Assembly (NCBI GenBank): GCA_040386595.1
Contig: JAZKFE010000215.1
Span: forward strand, 6,400-70,399
Length of the DNA: 64,000 nt
Reading direction: 5' to 3'
Source: JAKFVC01 sp040386595
Lineage (GTDB): Bacteria; Planctomycetota; Planctomycetia; Planctomycetales; Planctomycetaceae
This document shows positions 1-9,013 of this stretch, piece by piece (the stretch's first letter is position 1; every line of letters starts with the position of its first letter). The notes beneath the pieces were generated by a model. It saw only the letters and a program-made list of their open reading frames with translations. It did not search any database and was not told the DNA's origin. The position numbers were made by a program, and so were the translations under genes.

Positions 1-1794
1 CCCGCCGTGGTGACGGAACGTCCCGAACGCCCGGCTCGTGAGCGTCCGGTGCGCGAACGACGTCCCCGTGCGGCTGCCGCAGAAACGCCCCGTGAGCGAC
101 CCGCTCCGGTGGTTGAAGAACGCGAAGAAGTCGCACCGGCCCGGCCCGAACGTGCGGAACGCTCGGAAGGGCGTACCGATCGCTCCGAAGGTAGTCGTTC
201 TCAGGAAAACTACGTGCCGGAAGGCCGTATTGATTCTGGCGACAGCCATGGTGACGGGGGCGAAGAAGGCTCATTCGTCGAAGGTGGTGAAGGGGGAGCT
301 GACAACGGACAAGAAGGCGATTTCCAACGCCGTCGCCGTCGTCGTCGCCGTTCACGGAATGGCCGCGTCGAAGGTCAAGCACCTGTTCAAAGTGCTCCGC
401 GTCAAAACCAACCGCGGTCGAATCCTCCGGCAGGTGGTGGCGCTCCTCGCCATTCAAATAATGGTGGCTCGAACGTCCAACGTGGTCGCCCGCAACGCAG
501 CGGTGGCGGCGGTCGCTTCCCCAATCAAGGTGGTGGCGGTCAGGGTGGACAGGGCGGTCAACAGCGTGACCGAGGCTACAACCGGGATAACAATCGCGGT
601 GGCAGCAACAGCGGTGGTGGTGGCGGACGTGATAACTTCCGCGATCGCAACACGATGTCCGAACAAGCTATGGCCGATATTCCCGGCACGGAAGTGTCTG
701 GCGTCCTGGAATTGCATCCCAAGGGCTACGGCTTCCTGCGTGATCCTTCCAACAACTACGCTTCATCCAAGACCGACGCATTTGTGTCGGGCACGTTGAT
801 CGAACGCTGCAGCTTGCGTGAAGGCGTGTTGATTAAGGGTGAAGCGATTCCTGGTCCCAAGGGACAAGGGCCGCGTCTGAAGAGTGTCGAGTCAGTGGAA
901 GGTCGGACGGTCGAAGAGTACCAGAAGATCAAGACCTTCGACACGTTGACCGCCATCAACCCGCACGAGCAAATTGTGCTCGAAACGGGCCCGATGCCGA
1001 TCACGATGCGGGTCATGGACCTGTTGTGTCCGATTGGCAAGGGACAGCGTGCCTTGATCGTGGCTCCGCCGCGAACGGGTAAGACGATGCTCTTGCAGGA
1101 CATCGCTAACTCGGTCAGCAAGAATCATCCCGAGATGTACTTGATCGTGTTGCTCATCGACGAGCGGCCCGAAGAAGTCACCGAGATGCGACGTAACGTA
1201 CGGGGTGAAGTCATTGCGTCCTCCATGGACCGCGATGTCGAAAGCCATGTGCGAATTTCGCAGTTGATCATCGAACGCGGCAAGCGTATCGCGGAATCGG
1301 GTGGCGAGGTCTTCATTCTCCTCGACTCGATTACACGTACCGCTCGTGCCTTCAATAAGTGGGTCGGCAGCAGCGGCCGGACAACCTCGGGTGGTCTGGA
1401 CGTTAAGGCTCTCGATATTCCCAAGAAGATGTTCGGTACGGCTCGTTTGTTCGATGAAGGGGGCTCGCTGACAATTGCCGCGACCGCTCTGATCGAAACC
1501 GGCAGCCGGATGGACGACGTGATCTTCCAGGAGTTCAAGGGGACGGGCAACATGGAAATGGTGCTCAGCCGCAACTTGGCTGATCGCCGCATCTGGCCGT
1601 CGATCGACATTCAGCAGTCGGGAACCCGACGTGAAGAGAAGATCCTGTCGCCCGAAACGCTCGAAGGTGTCACGATGCTGCGTCGCAGTCTGCTGTCCCT
1701 GAGCCCCGTCGAGGGGATGGAGCAGCTGACTCGCATCTTGCAGAAGTACCCGTCGAACAAGGAATTCTTGGGTAAGATCCGGTCGATTCTGTAG
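1..1794 (+). CDS. rho: Transcription termination factor Rho (5' end outside window)
   Basis: ATP-dependent RNA helicase that ends transcription at Rho sites. The frame is open to the window edge, so the true start may lie upstream; the first possible start in the window is GTG at 7. From that GTG, residues 1-220 are low complexity: first R/E/P-rich, then a basic run of about ten arginines near 108-116, then G/N/R-rich RGG-like sequence. The cold-shock-type RNA-binding domain begins near 229 (SGVLELHPKGYGFLR). The ATPase core follows with P-loop APPRTGKT (353-360), LIDERPEEVTEM and the LDSITRTARAFN stretch, and ends with the usual C-terminus. The core is full length and looks intact. An N-terminal disordered insertion is known in Rho from several phyla; its role here is unknown. 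A strong hairpin terminator follows 50 bp downstream. Confidence 0.97.
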   Translation, partial: PAVVTERPERPARERPVRERRPRAAAAETPRERPAPVVEEREEVAPARPERAERSEGRTDRSEGSRSQENYVPEGRIDSGDSHGDGGEEGSFVEGGEGGADNGQEGDFQRRRRRRRRSRNGRVEGQAPVQSAPRQNQPRSNPPAGGGAPRHSNNGGSNVQRGRPQRSGGGGRFPNQGGGGQGGQGGQQRDRGYNRDNNRGGSNSGGGGGRDNFRDRNTMSEQAMADIPGTEVSGVLELHPKGYGFLRDPSNNYASSKTDAFVSGTLIERCSLREGVLIKGEAIPGPKGQGPRLKSVESVEGRTVEEYQKIKTFDTLTAINPHEQIVLETGPMPITMRVMDLLCPIGKGQRALIVAPPRTGKTMLLQDIANSVSKNHPEMYLIVLLIDERPEEVTEMRRNVRGEVIASSMDRDVESHVRISQLIIERGKRIAESGGEVFILLDSITRTARAFNKWVGSSGRTTSGGLDVKALDIPKKMFGTARLFDEGGSLTIAATALIETGSRMDDVIFQEFKGTGNMEMVLSRNLADRRIWPSIDIQQSGTRREEKILSPETLEGVTMLRRSLLSLSPVEGMEQLTRILQKYPSNKEFLGKIRSIL

Positions 1795-1846
1795 TCGACA
1801 ATGATTCAGATGTCATCGAGGCCTTGGTTTCGATGAGAGTCAATAC

Positions 1847-1884
1847 AAAGCCCGGCTGTTGCTTGCGACCGCCGGGCTTTTTTT
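1847..1884 (+). terminator. Intrinsic terminator after rho
   Basis: A perfect 10-bp stem, AAAGCCCGGC (1847-1856) with GCCGGGCTTT (1871-1880), has a 14-nt loop and runs into seven T residues. It lies 53 bp past the rho stop codon. Confidence 0.88.
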
Positions 1885-2016
1885 GTGTGCTCCAGGGGGA
1901 TGATTTCGGCGGTGTGAGGCGTGGTTTGAATTTCCCATCCCGCCTTCACTATCTCGGCTTCCCCGTGCGCTGGTAAGATGTGGACCTAACTCGAACAGGG
2001 CTTCTTTTCTCGCGTT

Positions 2017-3696
2017 ATGTCCTACAAAACCTTTAAAAAACTGCTGGGCGAAACCAGTCTGGAACGGAAGTGTCGCTTCCTGTTCGGGAGTGGTTTGTTG
2101 CTATTGATTACGGCCAGCTTTTATTTGTATGGGCGGCTGACTGCGGATCTGGTGGAAGAGCAGAACCTGATCAACGGGCGGTTGTCGACGGTTCCCATCA
2201 TCCTGTTCAAACACTGGAAGTATCGCGAAGAAAACGTTGGGTTCCGCAGGCAGCTCGACGACATGCTCGGTGAGTTGAAGGCCGGGACGCTCAAGAACAG
2301 TTGGGAATTGTTCAAGGCCGATACCGAGGGTACGGCCGATGCTGGCCATCTCCCCAGCGACGCCGCAGGGCATGAGGCCCTGGATCTGCTGCGACAGGGG
2401 CGACCCGAATTCTTTCAGATCGATGAGAAGGGGGAGTACGTCTATTACGGGGCGGTGAAAGCCAGTAAGACGTGTCTCGAGTGCCATTATCACCAAACTC
2501 CGCATGCGAAAGAAGGAGATCTGATCGGCATGGCGAAAGTGTCGTTCTCCATGCAGGAGACGAAACGTGCGCTGGCCATGAATAATGCCATCTTGTTGGC
2601 GACCGCTATCGGCACGGCGTTCCTGGCCATGTTGGCGGCTTATGCCATTGTGCGTTATGTGGTGGTGAAGCCCGTCTTACACTTGAAGGACGTCAGCGAT
2701 TCGATCGCCAAGGGGAACTTGGACCTGCGGGCCGACATCCGCACGGGCGATGAATTTGAAGAGCTGAGCCACGCGTTCTATCGCATGTTGCGGCATTTAG
2801 TCGCCGTGCAGGAAGAGCTGCGAGAGGTCAATCACGACCTGGATACGAAGGTCGATGAGCTGGCCAAGGTGAACCTGGCGTTGTTCGAAACGAACAACCT
2901 CAAGAGTCAGTTCCTGGCGACAATGAGTCACGAGTTGCGGACGCCCCTCAACAGCATTTTAGGGTTTAGCGATGTGCTGGGAAGTGCCGGGAATCTCGAT
3001 GACCGCCAGCACCGGTATGTGCGCAACATTCAGACGTCGGGGAAGGATCTGCTGACGCTCATCAACGACATTCTTGATCTGGCGAAGATCGAGGGTGGCA
3101 AGATGGAACTGCACATTGCCGAGCTGTCGCTGCTCGATCTGATCGAACGTCTTCTGGGGATGGTGCGTCCTCTGGCCGAGAAGAAGAATATTGATCTGAT
3201 CGGTGAAGTCGATCCGTCGATTCCTTTGCTGAAACAAGATACGGGCAAGGTCCAGCAGATTCTGTACAACTTGCTGTCGAACGCGATCAAGTTCACTCCT
3301 GAAGGGGGGAGCGTGCGAGTGCTGGCCCGGCGCGTGAACAACGACTTTTTCGAATTGATCTGCGAAGACACCGGTGTCGGCATCGCGATGGAAGAGCAAG
3401 AAACGATCTTCGAAAAGTTCCGGCAGGGGAATCTGACCCCAGGGGGCAACAGTGCTCTGACCCGCGAATTTGCCGGGACCGGTCTGGGTTTGTCGATCGT
3501 CAAGGAATTGTCGAAGCTGCTGGGGGGCGAGGTCAGTTTGCAGAGCGAGATGGGCAAGGGAAGTACCTTTACCATCCGTTTGCCGTTCCAGATTCGCGAA
3601 CAACTGCCGCTGCCGGAAGACCCCTTGCAGCAACACGCGGTGGAGCTCAGCAAGCTCCGTCGGTTGGATCTCACGCGGTTGTCGGGGACGAAGTAA
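2017..3696 (+). CDS. Membrane sensor histidine kinase with CxxCH (DUF3365-like) sensor domain
   Basis: 559 aa. A first membrane segment (about 21-39) is followed by an extracytoplasmic domain ending in CLECH (C153, C156, H157), a c-type heme attachment motif. This matches the DUF3365 (Tll0287-like) sensor family. A second membrane segment (about 192-217), a HAMP linker (to about 265) and a coiled coil lead to the HisKA domain with phospho-acceptor H305 in MSHELRTPLNS. The HATPase_c domain has N-box LLSNAIKF, DTGVGI and GTGLGLSIV. Family knowledge suggests redox or gas sensing through heme and autophosphorylation to a response regulator. No regulator gene is adjacent, so the partner is unknown. 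ATG start; there is no close gene upstream. Confidence 0.9.
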   Translation: MSYKTFKKLLGETSLERKCRFLFGSGLLLLITASFYLYGRLTADLVEEQNLINGRLSTVPIILFKHWKYREENVGFRRQLDDMLGELKAGTLKNSWELFKADTEGTADAGHLPSDAAGHEALDLLRQGRPEFFQIDEKGEYVYYGAVKASKTCLECHYHQTPHAKEGDLIGMAKVSFSMQETKRALAMNNAILLATAIGTAFLAMLAAYAIVRYVVVKPVLHLKDVSDSIAKGNLDLRADIRTGDEFEELSHAFYRMLRHLVAVQEELREVNHDLDTKVDELAKVNLALFETNNLKSQFLATMSHELRTPLNSILGFSDVLGSAGNLDDRQHRYVRNIQTSGKDLLTLINDILDLAKIEGGKMELHIAELSLLDLIERLLGMVRPLAEKKNIDLIGEVDPSIPLLKQDTGKVQQILYNLLSNAIKFTPEGGSVRVLARRVNNDFFELICEDTGVGIAMEEQETIFEKFRQGNLTPGGNSALTREFAGTGLGLSIVKELSKLLGGEVSLQSEMGKGSTFTIRLPFQIREQLPLPEDPLQQHAVELSKLRRLDLTRLSGTK

Positions 3697-3756
3697 GACG
3701 GCGACCGGCAGCCCGCACCGCGGATTGCGGCGCGTTTGGCTTAAGCGGATTGGCGA

Positions 3757-4167
3757 GTGAGCATCATGGCACTGTGGCGTTCTGTGCTGACCGTCGGGGG
3801 CTATCTGTGGGCGAGTCCTGCGAGCTTAATTGGGCTTTGCGTGGGGGGCGTGGGCTTACTGACGGGGGGCCGGTATCAGCTGCAGCGCGGCGTGCTGGAG
3901 TTCTATGGTGGAGCCGTGTCCTGGTCGCTCTCTCGCATGTGGATTCGAGCTCGCGCGATGACCTTAGGACATACCATTCTCGGCCGGTCACTCGCGGACC
4001 TTGAGGACACTCGCGACCACGAACATGTGCATGTCCGCCAGTATTCGCACTGGGGACCGTTCTTTATTCCGGCCTATTTGCTGTGCTCGTTGGTCCTGTG
4101 GTTCCGCGGCCGCAATCCTTATCTGGACAATCCGTTCGAGGTCGAAGCGTTTGATCTGTACCCGTAA
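3757..4167 (+). CDS. Small membrane protein with HEHVH (HExxH) motif
   Basis: 136 aa from GTG at 3757 or 133 aa from ATG at 3766; the choice is open. An N-terminal hydrophobic stretch (about 12-37) and a C-terminal one (about 104-117) flank a central RDHEHVHVRQYSHWGPFF segment. HEHVH fits the zinc-protease consensus HExxH, but the protein is very short and no third zinc ligand is obvious. The tail (RGRNPYLDNPFEVEA) looks conserved in type, suggesting a family of uncharacterised bacterial membrane proteins. It lies 60 bp behind the histidine kinase on the same strand and could be cotranscribed. I do not assign a function. Confidence 0.8.
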   Translation: MSIMALWRSVLTVGGYLWASPASLIGLCVGGVGLLTGGRYQLQRGVLEFYGGAVSWSLSRMWIRARAMTLGHTILGRSLADLEDTRDHEHVHVRQYSHWGPFFIPAYLLCSLVLWFRGRNPYLDNPFEVEAFDLYP

Positions 4168-4168
4168 G

Positions 4169-4190
4169 AGAGAGGTTTGAAGACCTCTCT
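4169..4190 (+). terminator. Hairpin directly after the stop codon
   Basis: AGAGAGGT (4169-4176) pairs with ACCTCTCT (4183-4190) across a 6-nt loop, immediately after the TAA at 4165-4167. The run after it is C-rich rather than T-rich, so termination is only possible. Confidence 0.35.
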
Positions 4191-4245
4191 CCCCGCAGGT
4201 TCTGAGCAGAGCGGTTTAACGGTTACGTATTCACTCGAGATGGTT

Positions 4246-4305
4246 GGGTAGCCCAGATTCTCGAATCTGGGTGAGCGCAGCGAACAAGAGGTTGTGGCTC
4301 TTTCG
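4246..4305 (+). repeat. Dispersed palindromic repeat family A, copy 1
   Basis: The core has arms CCCAGATTC and GAATCTGGG separated by TC, followed by GTGAGCGCAGCGAACAAGAG. The same about 60-bp unit recurs at 10604-10680, 34491-34566 (reverse) and 58997-59056. Here it sits between two convergent genes. Confidence 0.9.
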
Positions 4306-4319
4306 ATTGTCAGTCTCTG

Positions 4320-5267
4320 CTACTGCTTCGTTCCGATCACGTTTACGCCGCTCCCAATCAGCAGATTACGTTCGTAGGTCCAGCGGTAAAACGCCCCGGT
4401 CTTTTCCGGCGGCAACACGCGCAGGTCGGTGAACCCGGCGGCCTGATACCAATCCTTTAACTCGCCGACCGTGTGGTGGTACTGGTACTGCGGAGCAAAC
4501 CAGTCGAACGTATCGCAGACTCGATTCTCCCAGTTGGGGTGGGCGCTGAAGTTGACGATCTTGTTGAGCGTCTTATTGGCGACGGGAATTCCTCCCAGCC
4601 AGGCTCCCCAGCGGCACCAGCGTTCGAGGCGTTCCGGGGGCATCTGAATGGTCCGTCGCCGTAGAGCCGAGTTGATGATCTCTTGCCACCATTGGTTACG
4701 ACGATAGAGCCACACGGCCATGCGTCCGCCCGGCTTGACCAGCCGCGACACCGCGTCGAAGACGGCTCGCGTGTTGGCATCGTGATGCATCACTCCGATG
4801 GAAAATACGAAATCAAACGACGCGGGCTGCAACGGAAGATGTTTGAGGTCTCCCTGCAGAAAATGCACTTGTGGCAAGTGAGCACACAACTGCGAGGCCT
4901 TGTCGACCGCGGCGCTATGATCGGCACCAATGACATCCGCCCCGGCCTCGCCAGCCACTTTGCTGTAGCGTCCGCCGCCGCATCCGGCATCAAGGATGCG
5001 TAGTCCACGCAGCTCGCTGAGCGACACGCCGGTTTTGGCTTGAAAGGTGGCTCGGTCTTCATCGTCGTGGGCGACTTCGTACTTGTTCCACTGCAGGCCG
5101 AAGCTCGCCAGATGGGCCTGCTCTACGAATCGCGGGATGCCGTTGACCTGCGGGTAGCTGGCCTGAGTGGCAGAGTTTCGCAAGACATTGGCGGTGGCAT
5201 CCCAAACCAAAGGCGTGCCCGCCTCGGGATCAACCAGTGATTGCAGGAAATCAGAACGAGAAAGCAT
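4320..5267 (-). CDS. Class I SAM-dependent methyltransferase
   Basis: 315 aa. Motif I is ILDAGCGGGR (91-100), followed by the acidic ribose-binding strand (IGADHS), LQGDLKHLP and the post-motif FSIGVMHHD, typical of the UbiE/Methyltransf_11 group. The first 50 residues (SLVDPEAGTPL...NGIPRF) resemble a Trm112-like zinc-ribbon domain but without its cysteines. The C-terminal 120 residues are Trp-rich, with YHHTVGELKDWYQAAGF typical of small-molecule or glycan methyltransferases. The substrate cannot be read from the sequence. It is convergent with the HEHVH membrane protein, with repeat A between them. Confidence 0.85.
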   Translation of the reverse strand: MLSRSDFLQSLVDPEAGTPLVWDATANVLRNSATQASYPQVNGIPRFVEQAHLASFGLQWNKYEVAHDDEDRATFQAKTGVSLSELRGLRILDAGCGGGRYSKVAGEAGADVIGADHSAAVDKASQLCAHLPQVHFLQGDLKHLPLQPASFDFVFSIGVMHHDANTRAVFDAVSRLVKPGGRMAVWLYRRNQWWQEIINSALRRRTIQMPPERLERWCRWGAWLGGIPVANKTLNKIVNFSAHPNWENRVCDTFDWFAPQYQYHHTVGELKDWYQAAGFTDLRVLPPEKTGAFYRWTYERNLLIGSGVNVIGTKQ

Positions 5268-5437
5268 GAAGCGTTGTGAACCAAACGTGGAGACAACCAG
5301 GGGAACTGGATCGCAAACTCGCTCTCAGTATTGCCATTGGCCGGAGGCGAGTTGCTGCTTGAAGTTTGTACGTCTGAAAGGCTGCTGTTGTAAGACGAAT
5401 TCCTGCTACGAAGTGACGAGAAGTCTCATCTCAGTGG

Positions 5438-6172
5438 TTAAAAATCGACTGGCATGAAATCTTCGGCAATTTCCGTTGCGGGAAAAATGGCGCGGGCGGT
5501 GGCGATTCCAATGGGATCGTCTTCGGGATGCTGCGGATCGATGTGCGTCAGGTAAAGTCTTTTGACCTGGGCATCACGAGCCAATTCCGCGACGGGTGTT
5601 GTATTGCTATGACCTGACTTCGCCGACCACTGCCCCATGGCGTCCGAAAAGTTGCACTCATGGATCAACAGATCGACCCCGCGAATGAACTCCAGATAGC
5701 TCGGATTGGCCGTGGTGTCGGTGATGTAGGCGAGACTCTTTCCTGGCCAGTCGATGCGGAAACCGGTTGATCCGCCGGGGTGAACCAGCGGAACATGGGT
5801 CAGTTTCCCGCCGTCTCGCAGCAGAACTTCAGGGACCAGTTCGCGGTATTCGAAGCCAGGATTCACGGGAAACAATGGCTGCGAAAACAGGTGCTGCTGG
5901 ACGTCGGTCAGATACGGCTCCCGGGCGTGTACCGTCGCCCGCGTCAGTTGCCGGGTGATAAACGGCACGATGAAATTCGTCAGCCCACTCACATGGTCGA
6001 GATGGGCGTGAGTCAGGAAAATATCGAGTTCTGTGGTTTGCAAACGGCTCGGAATACGAAACGCTGCCGAACCCGCATCCAGCACGACACCGATTTCCGG
6101 CAGCCAGCAACACGCCGTGTGCCGCCGTTCGTTCGGGTGATAACCGCCTGTGCCTAGGAATTGCAGACGCAT
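5438..6172 (-). CDS. Metallo-beta-lactamase-fold hydrolase (RNase Z / PhnP-like)
   Basis: 244 aa, a single MBL domain. The start MRLQFLGTGG is typical of the RNase Z/PhnP/lipoate-like group. Metal ligands visible are THAHLDH (H55, H57, D59, H60), TDT near 150, HECNF and GHSNT near 187, and THIDP near 211. It probably binds two zinc ions and hydrolyses a phosphodiester or similar ester. It lacks the long exosite arm of true tRNase Z, so RNA processing is not assured. A GAGAG sequence precedes the ATG. It is 23 bp from the downstream end of the thioredoxin-fold gene on the same strand, so the two may be one transcript. Confidence 0.87.
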   Translation of the reverse strand: MRLQFLGTGGYHPNERRHTACCWLPEIGVVLDAGSAAFRIPSRLQTTELDIFLTHAHLDHVSGLTNFIVPFITRQLTRATVHAREPYLTDVQQHLFSQPLFPVNPGFEYRELVPEVLLRDGGKLTHVPLVHPGGSTGFRIDWPGKSLAYITDTTANPSYLEFIRGVDLLIHECNFSDAMGQWSAKSGHSNTTPVAELARDAQVKRLYLTHIDPQHPEDDPIGIATARAIFPATEIAEDFMPVDF

Positions 6173-6194
6173 CTGGTCACTCTCTCCGCAGGCC

Positions 6195-7556
6195 CTATTT
6201 TCCGTCGGTGGCGGCTTTGGCCTTCTGGATCTCTTTCACCAGGACTTCATCAAGTACCCGCAGGCCTTCGTCGGGATTGATCTTATAAAATCCCGCGCTG
6301 TAGTGGGCCACTTTGCCATCGGCACCAATCACAACCCATAACGGCAGCTTAGCACCAATGCGGCGGGGATCGCCGAATTGCGAGATCAATTCGCCATCAT
6401 CGGAAGCCAGTGGGTAAGCCAGATTCATGAAGCTCTTCAATTTCCCAACCGAGCGATGGGCTTGTTGAGCTTGGGCTTTGTCGGCAAATCGCACGTCGAC
6501 TGCGACACCATAAATCTGGACTCCCAGCTTGCGACGTCGGCTGTAGAGGAAATCGAGATAACCGACTTGCCCATAGGGTTCGATCAGCGGTTCGCCTTGG
6601 TATTCCCAGAAGTGCAGCACGGTGATTTTACCGGCGCGGTCGGCGGGAGTGACCGGTTTGCCTTCGATCGTTTGAATCGTGAATTCTGGGGCCGCTTGTC
6701 CGATGAACTTCTTCGCCAACTGAGCCAGCTCGCCAGTCCGCTGCTGTTGTCCTTGGACGTCACGCGTAATGATCCCGGCCAGTCGGCTGAAAGGGGTCCC
6801 TTCCGCCGTTTGTTCGATTTTCTCGGCCACGGCAGCGACTTTGGTCAGCTGTTCGTCGGTCAGTTCCGGGTTCTGTTCGTTTTCCGCTCGAGTCAGGTCG
6901 CTTTGCAGCTTGAGCAACAATTTCAGCGGGGTTTCTACTTTGGCTAGTTTTTCAGCGTCGAGCGTCTCTAATGAGTCCAGCTTCATTCGCAGGGAGAACT
7001 CGTCACCCTGGCCCATGAAGAGGCGTTCTTCTAATTCCACGACCAGGGGGCTGTCCTTCTGCACCCAGACCGACCGCTTACGGCCGAAGTTCGTAGAGAC
7101 ATCCACCTGCCAACAGTCTCGGTCCTGGACCTTAGACTCGCGTTTGACTTCAAAGGCATGGGCTTCGTTGTTCCAGGTGGCGCCGGCCTTGAGTTCTTCG
7201 ACAAATTCGAAGACGGGGCGGGGAATGCGGATCGACTGCAGGGTGCCGTTATGCTCCTGCAACAGTCGCAGCTGGGCCGTATTGGTGGGGCGCAGTTTGG
7301 GATTCAAGGAGATCTGGCCAAAGCGTTCGGGCCAGGGCCAAGTACCGCCGCCTCGTTCGTCCATCAGGAACGCCACATCGCGGCCGCCCCCTTCGGTTTT
7401 CTTGATCAAGCAGTACAAGCTGAAGCGTTTGATGGGCGGCGCTTCGGCATCGCGCGAAACTTTCACCAGCGAGCCGGTGTAACGCAGTTCGACCGCCGCT
7501 CCTTCATCAAGCGGAGAAATCAGGCACGGCAAGAGGGCCAGCAGCAATCCATTCAC
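6195..7556 (-). CDS. Secreted thioredoxin-fold (TlpA/AhpC-like) protein lacking CxxC
   Basis: 453 aa from GTG at 7556, chosen because GGAG lies 8 nt upstream and the product then starts with a signal peptide (MNGLLLALLPCLISPLDEGAA). The open frame continues to 7700 but that part looks non-coding. Residues about 20-240 form an N-terminal region of unknown fold; about 240-330 is charged and helical. The last 130 residues resemble a TlpA/redoxin domain (APEFTIQTIEGKPVTPADRAGKITVLHFW). Where active TlpA proteins have WxxWCxPC, this one has FWEYQGEPLIEP, so both catalytic cysteines are missing. It is therefore unlikely to be a thiol oxidoreductase and may be structural or ligand-binding. Same strand as, and 22 bp before, the MBL gene. 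Confidence 0.8.
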   Translation of the reverse strand: MNGLLLALLPCLISPLDEGAAVELRYTGSLVKVSRDAEAPPIKRFSLYCLIKKTEGGGRDVAFLMDERGGGTWPWPERFGQISLNPKLRPTNTAQLRLLQEHNGTLQSIRIPRPVFEFVEELKAGATWNNEAHAFEVKRESKVQDRDCWQVDVSTNFGRKRSVWVQKDSPLVVELEERLFMGQGDEFSLRMKLDSLETLDAEKLAKVETPLKLLLKLQSDLTRAENEQNPELTDEQLTKVAAVAEKIEQTAEGTPFSRLAGIITRDVQGQQQRTGELAQLAKKFIGQAAPEFTIQTIEGKPVTPADRAGKITVLHFWEYQGEPLIEPYGQVGYLDFLYSRRRKLGVQIYGVAVDVRFADKAQAQQAHRSVGKLKSFMNLAYPLASDDGELISQFGDPRRIGAKLPLWVVIGADGKVAHYSAGFYKINPDEGLRVLDEVLVKEIQKAKAATDGK

Positions 7557-8026
7557 AGTAAATACTCCGCGTCTTATCTTCGCAGGAAAGTGTCTTGGGC
7601 AGACCAATATATCACAGTGCTGAACCTGGAGCCCACGGACGGCATAGTCTTTTCGGGAATCTGGCATCTGTCGCCGAAGCGAATCTATCGACACCATCAT
7701 TGTTTGACCCGACTGAGCGCAGCGTTCCAGATCGTAGCAAAAAGATTGCTGATTTGGACAGCCTATCAGGGTTTGTTGATGGGTGTTGGAGGAAATGACG
7801 CATGTCGCGTGGTGAAATCACCCAACGGTAAGGGAACCTACCGCGGTTGATACGGCTTCTCGCAACTGTGGGCCTGTGTCTCCGAGAGACTCTCGCCGCA
7901 TAGGCACTGGGACTGCGGCAGGCGTCATTAAAATCACCTCCGCTTGACCCGACTTCAGCTGCCCCGTACAACCATCAACGAGACTCCATCCATCCTCATC
8001 CCCTTCATTCGCCCAAGGTTATTTCC
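7557..8026. other. Divergent intergenic region
   Basis: 470 bp between divergently transcribed genes. Several frames are open but none has a recognisable protein or start. Promoters for both flanking genes are expected here; I could not identify a convincing pair of boxes. Confidence 0.5.
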
Positions 8027-8974
8027 ATGAAAGCCGGTCTCGATCGACGTCGTTTGCGAACCGTTCATCTGGTGCCACTGACCGCTTTTGGAGCCGACGG
8101 CAAGCTGAATCTGGAAGCCCAAGCCCAGCATCTTCGCCGGATGTACGCCGCAGGGATCCGGGTCTATATGCCAGGCGCCGGGACGAGTGAATTCCACAGT
8201 TTGTCGGCGACCGAAATTGTGGACATTGTCCGAGTCACCCGCGAAGCGACCGGGCCCGACGCGTTGATCTTCGCGCCCGTTGGGTTGCAGGTGGGGCATG
8301 CGATTGAAGTCGGTATTCGGTGTCGTGAGGTCGGTGCGACCGGTGTGATGTTCATGCCGTTTGCCCATCCGTATCTCAGCCAGGCGGGGATTCGTGATTA
8401 CTATCTGCAGGTCCTTGAGGCCGTGCAGTTGCCGGCGTTAGTCTATAAAAAAAGCCCGTTTCCCAGCGATGCGTTGCTGTTGGAACTGGCCGCCCATCCG
8501 CTGGTGGTCGGGGTGAAGTACGCCGAAAACAACATGCACGACTTCCGCCGCGTGGTCACTGCCGATCAGGGGCGGATTGAATGGCTGTGCGGGTCGGCAG
8601 AACGATTTGCTCCGTACTATATGCTGGCCGGCGGGACGGGATTTACGACCGGCGCCGGGAACCTGTGTCCGCATCTGGCGCTGGCCATGCATGCTGCATT
8701 TGCCGCCGGTGAGTTCGTTCAAGGGATGGAATTACAGCAACATATCCTGCCGATCGAAGACTACCGAGCCAAAGATGGCGACAGCTTTAACATCAGCATG
8801 CTGAAGCACGGTCTGGCCAGTTTGGGCCTCGACTTCGGTCCCGCGCGGGCTCCGCAACGCCAACTCACCTCTAATGAAAAGACCGAAATCGACAAGATTG
8901 TGGAGACGGTGATGAAGGCCGAAGCCGACATCCAGAACGAAATGGTGAGTGCCGGGTTTGGTCGAGCCCGGTAA
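8027..8974 (+). CDS. Dihydrodipicolinate synthase (DapA) family aldolase
   Basis: 315 aa TIM-barrel class I aldolase. The Schiff-base lysine is K164 in VGVKYAEN and the catalytic tyrosine is Y140 in PALVYKKSP, at the spacing seen in DapA. The substrate loop is PGAGTSEFHSL in place of the GTTGE loop of true DapA. That change suggests another 2-keto-acid aldolase of the family (N-acetylneuraminate lyase, KDG aldolase or hydroxyproline-pathway type) rather than lysine biosynthesis. ATG start. Two short genes follow on the same strand, the first after only 39 bp, suggesting an operon. Confidence 0.85.
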   Translation: MKAGLDRRRLRTVHLVPLTAFGADGKLNLEAQAQHLRRMYAAGIRVYMPGAGTSEFHSLSATEIVDIVRVTREATGPDALIFAPVGLQVGHAIEVGIRCREVGATGVMFMPFAHPYLSQAGIRDYYLQVLEAVQLPALVYKKSPFPSDALLLELAAHPLVVGVKYAENNMHDFRRVVTADQGRIEWLCGSAERFAPYYMLAGGTGFTTGAGNLCPHLALAMHAAFAAGEFVQGMELQQHILPIEDYRAKDGDSFNISMLKHGLASLGLDFGPARAPQRQLTSNEKTEIDKIVETVMKAEADIQNEMVSAGFGRAR

Positions 8975-9013
8975 AAGCTGAATACAGAGAAGTCTTGAAC
9001 GGAGTTCGTCGTG

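Noticed and set aside
3757..4167. HEHVH as a proven metalloprotease
   Set aside because: The motif alone in a 136-aa protein is not enough; no third ligand or protease fold is visible.
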